Shown piece by piece: positions 57,663-64,000 of a DNA stretch of 64,000 nucleotides. Both the position numbers and the translations under genes were made by a program. The notes beneath the pieces were generated by a model. It had not been told where the DNA came from. It saw only the letters and a list, made by a program, of their open reading frames with translations, and did no database searches. The DNA comes from Streptomyces katrae (GTDB taxonomy: Bacteria > Actinomycetota > Actinomycetes > Streptomycetales > Streptomycetaceae): NCBI RefSeq assembly GCF_000717655.1, contig NZ_JNZY01000023.1:1-64000 (forward strand), in the 5' to 3' direction. Each line of letters begins with the position of its first letter. The first letter of the stretch is position 1.

Positions 57663-57878
57663 TTAGAGGGGCACGACGCTGGTGACCGGAGCGAGCAGGC
57701 CGAAGACGGGATCGAGAGCCCCCGCCACCTGGCTCAGCTGACCGAGCTGATTCAGCTGGTTGAGCTTGTTGGTGGCTCCGGGGTGGATCGACTGATCGTC
57801 CGCGTTGGCCGGGCCCGCAGCCAAGGCGAGGGCGCCGAGGACGAGCGCCGAAGAAGTGAGCAAGGTGCGCATGTTCAT
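57663..57878 (-). CDS. Small secreted protein (71 aa)
   Basis: A signal peptide (RTLLTSSALVLGALALAAGPANA) is followed by about 45 mature residues: DDQSIHPGATNKLNQLNQLGQ and GALDPVFGLLAPVTSVVPL. The N-Q-L repeat is typical of small exported Streptomyces proteins of unknown role; chaplin or rodlin motifs are not present. Three successive possible ATG codons exist (57881, 57878, 57872). Confidence 0.7.
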   Translation of the reverse strand: MNMRTLLTSSALVLGALALAAGPANADDQSIHPGATNKLNQLNQLGQLSQVAGALDPVFGLLAPVTSVVPL

Positions 57879-58047
57879 CATGTCTTGATCAACGAATGCA
57901 GAGGCACGTGGATACCCCTGGCAACAGGTTCTGCCGGCGCTCCGGCATAAGCACACCTCTGGCCAACTACGACGCTCAGTCACAACTACGGCCGATGGCC
58001 GGGCGTGGCGTTCGCGGAGAAAGCGAACACATGTTTCACTCGGGGTT

Positions 58048-58304
58048 GTGAGACCACCGTTCTGTCTCCCCGAGGCCCTGATCACGCTCCAAGGGGCGTG
58101 GCAGCAGACCTACGTGGAGGTCTCGGAGTCCCCCGACGAGGCCGGTGCGACCGTGCTGGAGCCCCGGCTGATCGCCCTCTCCGGAACCCTGTGCACCCAC
58201 CCCTACTGGGCGGCCCCCACCGCCTGGCGAGCCGGCAGCCCGAGCTGCGGCGCGCCGCCCGCATCCACACCTCCGCACCGGCGGACGGGGAGGCAGCAGC
58301 ATGA
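58048..58304 (+). pseudogene. Small hypothetical protein, frameshifted
   Basis: GTG 58048 opens RPPFCLPEALITLQGAWQQTY, then TLCTHPYW. Near 58215 a shift leads to ELRRAARIHTSAPADGEAAA, whose stop overlaps the next ATG (ATGA). The order fits a short Streptomyces family (~85 aa) usually paired with a small Cys protein. Confidence 0.5.
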
Positions 58305-58429
58305 ACGAGCAGACCACCACCAAGCCCCGCCCGCAGGTCGCCACCTGGGCACCCAGCCAGACCGGCCCCTACGCCCGGCCGTGTGTTGACTGCACTTTCT
58401 GGGGCTCGTCGGACAGATGCGGCGTATGA
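58301..58429 (+). CDS. 42-residue Cys-containing small protein
   Basis: The ATG overlaps the upstream stop and has GGGAGG at a good distance. KPRPQVATWAPSQTGPYARP is followed by CVDCTFWGSSDRCGV, with three Cys in a C-x2-C-x8-C arrangement that could bind zinc. A truncated relative begins at 47650. Confidence 0.55.
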   Translation: MNEQTTTKPRPQVATWAPSQTGPYARPCVDCTFWGSSDRCGV

Positions 58430-58579
58430 ACGCGCAGGCGTACTGAGTCTCGGGGGGCATGCGGCGCAGGTCTGCTGACGTCCCGCCCTGGGCTGGGGAT
58501 GCTGTTGGCGAAACCGGGACTGCGCTCTGTTCCACTGGCCATCGCGTGGATACAGAGCGCAGCCAGAACGAAGAGGGGG

Positions 58580-58783
58580 TTACAAGGGGCGGACCATTTC
58601 CGCTTGCGGACCCTTCTGCCCCTGGGTGACCTCGAACTCCACCCGTTGGTTCTCTTCCAAGCTCCTGTATCCGTTGGTCTGGATGGCTGCGAAGTGCACG
58701 AACACGTCTGCGCCGCCATCGTCCTGGCTGATGAAGCCATACCCCTTGTCGGCGTTGAACCACTTCACAGTGCCTGTTGCCAT
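58580..58783 (-). CDS. Cold-shock protein (CspA family), second copy
   Basis: A 67-residue cold-shock domain starting [20 protein letters not shown] (RNP1 KGYGFI) with DVFVHF as RNP2 and [16 protein letters not shown] near the end. GAAGGAG precedes the ATG at 58783 by eight bases; an in-frame GTG further upstream is not needed. It is distinct in sequence from the copy at 44730, so not a recent duplication. Confidence 0.92.
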   Translation of the reverse strand: MATGTVKWFNADKGYGFISQDDGGADVFVHFAAIQTNGYRSLEENQRVEFEVTQGQKGPQAEMVRPL

Positions 58784-59031
58784 CGGTCCCACTCCTTCAT
58801 CCGGTACCACGGCGCGATCTTGACGCCCCGGCCGCAGCCCAATCGAGCAGGCTCCGGCACTTGATCATTTCCTCCCGCCGAGGCGAAATCCGCCGTTCCC
58901 CCTGCACCTCACCCATGGGGATGAACCTCACCACGGCACGGGCCCTCCAAAGCTGTCCGGGACGAGGCGGCTCGGGAGCAGGCGGCCGTAAGGGCGCTTC
59001 ATCATTCGGTCCGGACACCGCCGACCTGTAG

Positions 59032-59247
59032 CCCGCCGAGCGCGCCGCCCTCGACCAAGGGGTGACCGTACAACGCGGTCAGGGCTACGCCGTGCGCGTC
59101 ACCGCCGTCCCGGCCGTGCGCCAGTGGCTCCTCGCCCGCTGCCAGCCGCTCGACGGCGCCCGGGGCGTTCCGGCGATCCCGGCCCAGCGCAAGGCCCGCC
59201 GCTACCACGAGAACCGCGTCAGCACCCTCGCAGCAGCCGCACCATGA
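59032..59247 (+). pseudogene. Fragment of unknown gene
   Basis: The frame PAERAALDQGVTVQRGQGYAV, then TAVPAVRQWLLARCQPLDGA to a stop at 59247 has good coding bias but no start and no recognised family. Confidence 0.35.
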
Positions 59248-59294
59248 TCAATCTCACCGGCCGCTCATCGAGGACGTGTCCACGCCGCGGTGCG

Positions 59295-60020
59295 TCAATG
59301 CTGGCAGGACGGCCGCACGCGGAGCAGCTCGGTCCTCAGCACGGGTGTGCCGTCGACCGGTGCCGGGGCCTCCGCGGTCGGTTCGATGCCTCCGGCGGCG
59401 ACTTTGTCGAGTGTCGTCAGGCCGTCGGCGCCGACGGTGCCGAACACCGTGTAGTTCGGTCGCAGCGCGGAATCGCCGTAAACGACGAAGAACTGTGAAC
59501 CATTCGTGTCCGGACCGGCGTTGGCCATCGCCAGCAGGCCGCGCCCATAGAGGCGGCGCGCGCCGGTCGGATCGGTCGGTGCCGGCGGCAGGTCCACCGG
59601 CAGCTCGTCCTTGTACTTGTACCCGGGCCCGCCCTCACCGGTACCGGTCGGGTCGCCGCACTGCAGGACCTTCAGCGTCGGGTACGCCGTCAGACGGTGG
59701 CACACCGTACGGTCGTAGAACCCATGCCGTGCCAGGTGCAGGAAACTCTGGACCGTGCACGGCGCCTTGGCCCGGTCCAAGTGCAGCGGGAGCGCGCCCT
59801 GGCTAGTCGGAACAGCCATGTCAACCGTGCCACGATTGGGGGTGCGCCGCGGGTCAGGCGGCAGCGGAACAGAGCGCGCCGGCGGCTCGTCCGGGGTCTG
59901 TGTGTACTGGCAAGGGCCGTGCGTCGTGCGCGGCGGAGCGCCGTCGGAAGCGGTGGCGACACTCCCCCCGGACACGACTAACGCCACGGCCGCGAATGTG
60001 CTGATCAGTGCCCGTTTCAT
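59295..60020 (-). CDS. Secreted cyclophilin-type peptidyl-prolyl isomerase
   Basis: A 241-residue exported PPIase that would assist folding of secreted proteins. Start ATG 60020 follows GGGAGGG. A signal peptide (ISTFAAVALVVSGGSVATA) leads to a Pro-rich spacer. The cyclophilin core includes VDMAVPTSQGALPLHL, FYDRTVCHRLTAYPTLKVLQCG with the catalytic-Arg region altered, and NGSQFFVVYGDSALRPNYTVFG. Two Cys pairs may form disulphides. Full length for the group. Confidence 0.88.
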   Translation of the reverse strand: MKRALISTFAAVALVVSGGSVATASDGAPPRTTHGPCQYTQTPDEPPARSVPLPPDPRRTPNRGTVDMAVPTSQGALPLHLDRAKAPCTVQSFLHLARHGFYDRTVCHRLTAYPTLKVLQCGDPTGTGEGGPGYKYKDELPVDLPPAPTDPTGARRLYGRGLLAMANAGPDTNGSQFFVVYGDSALRPNYTVFGTVGADGLTTLDKVAAGGIEPTAEAPAPVDGTPVLRTELLRVRPSCQH

Positions 60021-60096
60021 CTCGCACGCCCTCCCGATGATCGCCAAGTCCTGGAGCGGTGGCAGTCTAGGGCGTGCGTTTGGTCCGCGGGAATAG

Positions 60097-60780
60097 TTAA
60101 CGGCAGGAGGCTGGCCCGGCCGACCCCGAAATCCTCGCCCTCCAGCTGACGTCCCTGCTCGACGGAGCCAATGGCGCTGTAGGCGTCGGCCGCACCACAG
60201 GCTCCAGACGGCCCTCACGCGGCTCCGCCAGCCGCTTCCGTACCGTCCGGACCGTCACACCGGCAGCCTCCGCCATCACCCGCACATGCAACGACGACAC
60301 TGACCCCCGCCCCTGATCCACCGCCAACAACCGACGCACCACCACACCCTGCGCCAACCGGCCGTCCTCACCCATACCCACCGGCACAGCCTTTAGCTGC
60401 GGCCGGTGCCCTTCCCCAACGCCTTCGGCATACCCTAATAGCCGAGGGAGGCGTTGTCGGAGCCGACTGCCACTCCCCTCCAGCTCGTCGAGTCGAATCG
60501 AGGTGATGTCGATCCACCTCCCGACGTTCTTGCCCCACGCGATCGTATGGGACTCGCTGTCGCAGCTGAAAGTACTGGGGCGGGATCCGTAGCTGTGTAC
60601 CTTGATGACGGCCTTGCCACCCGAGTTTCGTACCAGTGCGCGTAGTAGAGGTAGAACTCGCTCCGCGGCGGCGGTCGCGGAAGGCACGGCAGTACGCGAC
60701 CAGGCCGGCCTCACCTCCCTGGACACGCGCCACATACCAACGACCAGGGAAACTGCGCAGTACTCAAGCAACCTGCGCAA
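60097..60780 (-). pseudogene. Transposase/integrase N-terminal remnant fused to unknown sequence
   Basis: The lower half (60130-60390) reads VVVRRLLAVDQGRGSVSS, then VRVMAEAAGVTVRTVRKRLAE and REGRLEPVVR, the helix-turn-helix start of a Mu/IS481-like transposase. The upper half (NSGGKAVIKVHSYGSRPSTF, then IAWGKNVGRWIDITSIRLDEL) is unrelated and unrecognised. No catalytic domain follows. Probably two remnants joined in one open frame. Confidence 0.4.
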
Positions 60781-61135
60781 CCAGGCCCCAAAGCAAACAA
60801 CTCCGCAGGTCAGACGGCTGGACGACCCTGCGCTCTGCGCCGAATCGGTGAGCCAACCCAGCCACCAACCCGCTCAGTCAACCTGCACGGCTCCAGGTCA
60901 CAAGCGTGACGACTACGCAGATTCACTGCCCCACGACAGTTCAGTCTGTTGCTACACCGCAGCTCGTTGACCGGGCCAGCTCATTTCGATGACACCAACT
61001 TCACCGCGCCAACCTGCCCCCACAGACCCCCTCGCACCGCCGCGACCGGCACAGATCAAGCAACCGAGTCATGGGAAAGGACATGCGGCCTGATGGACAA
61101 CCACACGCGGCGTCGCACACCGTGCTCGGCTGAAG
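60781..61135. other. No supportable gene
   Basis: Lower GC than the surroundings, with short interrupted frames only. No hairpin or repeat stands out. Confidence 0.45.
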
Positions 61136-61660
61136 TCACGCGAAGGACGGCCACCGATTGGCGGCCCACTCCCGCCAGTCCGCCCAGCCGGGCGGCGGGC
61201 CGGCGGCCCCGCAGTCTCCCCGCTCAGCCGCATCGGGCGCCTCGAAGTGCGCCCGCCCGTGCAGAATGTCGGCCTCGGTCATCGGAAACGTCTCCCCGGG
61301 GGCGTTCGCCCAGCGCTGGGCGATCCGGGCACGTTGGGTCTCGTCGTCCACCGGCAGGTAGATCATCCGGAAACAGGCATCCTCGGCCTCGGCCAGCCAG
61401 CGGATCGCGGACCGTTCGTCCCGGGACCAGCAGCCGTAGTCCACCACGACGTTGGTGCCCAGCCTGAGCGCCTCCAGAGCGAGCCAGAGCATGCGGCCCT
61501 CCAGCACGTCGCGCTTCCCGTCCGCCTCCGCCATGCCGAACAGCGGGATCATCCAGTCGTCGGGCGTCAGGCGCAGCGCGCCGTGCTCCTCGGCGAGCTG
61601 CCGAGCCTTCGTGGTCTTCCCGGCCCCTGGTAGGCCGACCATCAGGAACAACGTGGTCAC
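61136..61660 (-). CDS. P-loop kinase-like ATPase
   Basis: A 174-residue AAA/zeta-toxin-like small kinase. LFLMVGLPGAGKTTKARQLA carries the Walker A (residues 9-17), RLTPDDWMIPLF the substrate-side DD, NVVVDYGCWSRDERSAI the DxG segment, and RAHFEAPDAAE the C-terminal helix. Relatives phosphorylate small molecules such as nucleotides or aminoglycosides; substrate unknown. Ends with an aromatic-rich tail (WADWREWAANRWPSFA). GTG start at 61660 without a strong ribosome site. Confidence 0.8.
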   Translation of the reverse strand: MTTLFLMVGLPGAGKTTKARQLAEEHGALRLTPDDWMIPLFGMAEADGKRDVLEGRMLWLALEALRLGTNVVVDYGCWSRDERSAIRWLAEAEDACFRMIYLPVDDETQRARIAQRWANAPGETFPMTEADILHGRAHFEAPDAAERGDCGAAGPPPGWADWREWAANRWPSFA

Positions 61661-61875
61661 GCCCAGATCGTGTCAGGGAAGCCGGGCGGACGGCCACTGC
61701 TTTATCTGTCTGCTCACGGCCTGAGCCACAGGTGGATTGAGGCCACGGTGACGACGCCCGTCGGCGGCCCGGATCCAGTACGGGCTGTCAGATTCGGTGG
61801 CGGTGAGCGCCGACACCGAGAGTGACGGCGGACGTTCTTATTTTTCACTTAGAACGTGTCCCTAGCGTCTCGTTC

Positions 61876-62901
61876 ATGATGATGCAACGTGGTGCAGTCG
61901 GATCTGCTGTCCTCACGGCCGTGGCCTTGACCGCCACCCTCGGGGTGGCCGTCGTGGCTCCCGCCCCGGACAAGGCCGCCTCGGTGTCCCACAGCAAGGT
62001 GACGGACAATCTGTACATGTCGCTCGGCGCATTCGAGGATGCCACGTCCGGCGAGGACCCCAAGGTCAAGGCCCTGCTTGACCGTACGGACATCGGCGGC
62101 GTACAGGTGGTGGTGCCCTGGAAAGCCCTTGAGGGGAAGAAGGGGGAGTACAAGTGGTCGCGGCTGGACAATGCCCTGACGTATCTCCAGGAACGCCACA
62201 AGAAACTGTTCGTCCAGGTTCAGGATCGGTTCTTCGACGTAGCCATGGAGGACGCCAACGTGCCCCAATATGTGAAGGACGAGGGCGGGGTCGCGCCGAC
62301 GGTCGATGAGAACCCTGACAACCCCACCACGCATGGGGCCATGGCCGCGCAGTGGAACAAAGGGGTGCGAGCAGACTTCCAGGCCATGCTGAAGGCGATG
62401 GCGGAGAAGTTCGACGGCAAGCTCGCCGGGGTGAACCTTCCGGAGACCGCGGTCGAGGTGGACACCAAGAAAGATCAGACCAACTACACCTCGAAGTCCT
62501 ACATCGATGCCGAGATCGACAACATGCGCTACGGCAAGAAGGTCTTCACCAAGACGCAGTTCATCCAGTACATCAACTTCCTGCCGGGTGACGACGACCA
62601 CAAGCGCATGAAGGAAATGTTCGACCTCGCCAGGGACGAGAAGATCGGCATCGGAGGACCGGATACCCTGCCGGACCGGAAGTACCAGATGGAGAACTCC
62701 TACAAGTTCCTCCACGAATACAAGGATGCCCTTCCCCTCGTCGCGATGGCCGTCCAGGAACCCGACATCAACGCCAAGGACCCCAAGACCGGTAAGCCGT
62801 ACACCCGCGAACGGTTCACGGACTTCGCCCACGACTACCTCGGTGCGCGCCAAATGTTCTGGACCACCGAAGCAGACTGGCTGCAGAATCCCCCGGTATG
62901 A
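61876..62901 (+). CDS. Secreted glycoside-hydrolase-like TIM-barrel protein
   Basis: A 341-residue exported protein. A signal peptide (AVGSAVLTAVALTATLGVAVVA) ends near residue 32. The barrel has GGVQVVVPWKALEGKKGEY then KWSRLDNAL (beta-2/alpha-2 as in GH10/GH42-type enzymes), LAGVNLPETAVEVD with a candidate acid Glu, and ALPLVAMAVQEPDIN with a candidate nucleophile Glu. Three successive ATG codons (61876, 61879, 61882) could start it. Codon use shows more Lys and AT than neighbours. Substrate unknown. Confidence 0.75.
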   Translation: MMMQRGAVGSAVLTAVALTATLGVAVVAPAPDKAASVSHSKVTDNLYMSLGAFEDATSGEDPKVKALLDRTDIGGVQVVVPWKALEGKKGEYKWSRLDNALTYLQERHKKLFVQVQDRFFDVAMEDANVPQYVKDEGGVAPTVDENPDNPTTHGAMAAQWNKGVRADFQAMLKAMAEKFDGKLAGVNLPETAVEVDTKKDQTNYTSKSYIDAEIDNMRYGKKVFTKTQFIQYINFLPGDDDHKRMKEMFDLARDEKIGIGGPDTLPDRKYQMENSYKFLHEYKDALPLVAMAVQEPDINAKDPKTGKPYTRERFTDFAHDYLGARQMFWTTEADWLQNPPV

Positions 62902-62927
62902 CACCTGCCCGAGTGCGGCCACTCAGA

Positions 62928-62957
62928 CCCCTGGGAGTGACGGAGCGCTCCCAGGGG
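62928..62957. terminator. 10-bp hairpin after the glycosidase-like gene
   Basis: CCCCTGGGAG at 62928-62937 pairs with CTCCCAGGGG at 62948-62957 around a ten-base loop, 27 bases beyond the stop at 62901. Confidence 0.8.
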
Positions 62958-63083
62958 GCACCTCGCGATGTGATCAGCACATGACCTGCGGGAATTGCGC
63001 AGCAGAGTCTGAACGCCCTCAAAACGACCAGGGCCGGCCCGCACGTCTGTCGTCAAACGCGGCGAGCTCAAGCGGTCAGCGCA

Positions 63084-63560
63084 TCACCGCTGTTCAGGAG
63101 GCCAGCGTAGACCTCTGCCGGAGCCATGGGTCTTGCGCGGGCGATGGTTGAGTTCGTAGGCGATGGCGTCCAGGTCGGCCTGGCTGATCGTGCGGAGGTC
63201 CGCGCTCTTGGCCAGGTACTGCCGAAGCAGCCGGTTGGTGTTCCCGTTGGTGCCGCGCTGCCACGGGCTCCGGGGCTTGCAGATGTAGATCGGCATCCCC
63301 GTCTCGGAGGTGATGGCCTGGTGCTCGGCTATCTCCCGGCCCCGATCCCAGGTGAGAGTCCGCCGCAGTCGGGGCGGGATGGTGAGGTGCGGAGTGACCT
63401 GCTGGGCCACCTCGGTCGGTCTCCGCCACTTTTTCCCGTTGGGGACATCGCGCGGAATGAGGCCTTGGAGGAGGCCCGGCAGAATTGCGGGTCGAACTCT
63501 CGGCCGTTGGCTGCGTGGTAGGTGGCGAGCAGGACCTTCCCGATGACTTCCTCGCCGCGC
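63084..63560 (-). pseudogene. IS30-family transposase, truncated and frameshifted
   Basis: The C-terminal catalytic core is clear: RRTLTWDRGREIAEHQAIT, MPIYICKPRSPWQRGTNGNTNRLLR split over the IS30 signature, and DLDAIAYELNHRPRKTHG. Here the usual NE-N Glu position reads NGNTN, so a catalytic Glu is lost. Upstream of about 63430 the sequence is out of register and contains unrelated pieces (EEVIGKVLLATYHAANGREFD). A non-functional remnant. Confidence 0.7.
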
Positions 63561-63836
63561 GCGAGGTCCTGCAGCCCAAGGTCCTTGGACCTGCACAGGC
63601 CGGCCAGGCCGTCGAGACTGCTCGTGTTGTCCTGATCGGGATGCCGATGCGGCGTGGATCTGGTAGCTGGTGACGGCGCGGCTCGCGCACCGCTAAGACG
63701 AAGCGGGAGAGGCTGCCGACGGGCAGCTTGTCGTCGCCCTCGTGCCGGAAGTCGAGCTCACGTCGGGTGAGCTCGCTGTGCACGGCGTTGAGCGGGGACC
63801 GCGAGCGGGGTAGAGGATGGCGATCCGCTCGGGGCT
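63561..63836. other. Remnants, no intact gene
   Basis: The minus strand contains TRRELDFRHEGDDKLPVGSLSRFVLAVREP split over about 63690-63780, coding-like but unassigned. Confidence 0.3.
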
Positions 63837-64000
63837 GATGCCGACCGCCCCGGGCGCCACGCCTACCGGCTCGCCTTCGCGGCGGCCCACGTCCACCTCG
63901 CCGGGCCGCACTACTGCGACATGCTGCGCCGCGCAGGCCTGCGCGGCCACCACAGCCGCCCGGGCCTCGGCGCCCGCGCCCTCGTCGACTCCGGAGCCTT
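63837..64000 (+). CDS. Partial coding region running off the window
   Basis: From about 63837 the plus strand reads ADADRPGRHAYRLAFAAAHVH and DMLRRAGLRGHHSRPGLGAR with very high third-position GC to the window end. No start is identified and the family is unknown. Confidence 0.35.

Overview
The window is high-GC actinobacterial DNA with Streptomyces-type coding: strong GC at third codon positions, many GTG starts, GGAGG ribosome sites, ATGA/GTGA stop-start overlaps, and families such as DUF6233, DUF1206, PadR and MerR regulators, SUKH-like proteins and a Ser/Thr kinase with a PD40 propeller. No rRNA, tRNA, replication or ribosomal genes were found. The mix of transposase remnants (IS701, IS110, IS5, IS30), broken genes and orphan regulators suggests an accessory region such as a chromosome arm or large linear plasmid.

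Layout. 1-9.6 kb is a graveyard of IS fragments and frameshifted genes around a few intact ones (two SMI1/SUKH-like proteins, a GNAT acetyltransferase). 9.66-16.96 kb is a tightly coupled plus-strand operon: NUDIX hydrolase, ABC exporter, PolA-type 5' nuclease, MFS transporter, double-NUDIX protein, isoaspartyl-type methyltransferase, and the first 95 nt of a GFA-family gene. 16,957-32,800 is a 15.8-kb mobile element of Tn554 type: three overlapping tyrosine-recombinase genes plus a small coiled-coil helper, then cargo (Sua5-type protein, STAS and anti-sigma-type ATPase regulators, YihY, DUF1206, CsbD and PRC-barrel stress proteins, a complete GFA protein). At its right end the missing 307 nt of the split GFA gene reappear. 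Joining the halves through the shared CTG gives an uninterrupted 134-codon reading frame, so the insertion site can be reconstructed to the base.

33.1-36.7 kb continues the interrupted operon: SAM methyltransferase (frameshifted), a divergent hydroxymethylbilane-synthase paralogue, a PIG-L deacetylase, and a convergent family-2 glycosyltransferase. The nucleotide-handling enzymes, two exporters, methyltransferases, deacetylase and glycosyltransferase look like a small-molecule pathway I cannot name.

37-45 kb holds the kinase, a deaminase-ASCH fusion, a cold-shock protein and remnants of DnaE-type polymerase, ATP-dependent ligase, TPR and XRE genes. 45-54.6 kb contains regulator/enzyme pairs with readable operators (PadR with oxidoreductase and SnoaL protein; MerR with a coupled small protein; GntR-TetR fusion with FAD monooxygenase), a tandem pair of immunity-like paralogues beside a toxin-like C-terminal tail, and a soluble CDP-diacylglycerol diphosphatase homologue. 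55-64 kb has exported proteins (glycine-rich protein, small secreted peptide, cyclophilin, glycosidase-like barrel), a second cold-shock protein, a P-loop kinase and an IS30 remnant.

Many genes carry one or more frameshifts, often compensating, or single-base nonsense codons. These may be true decay or residual assembly errors, and reads would be needed to tell which. Functional calls rest on family recognition by eye. No database search was run.
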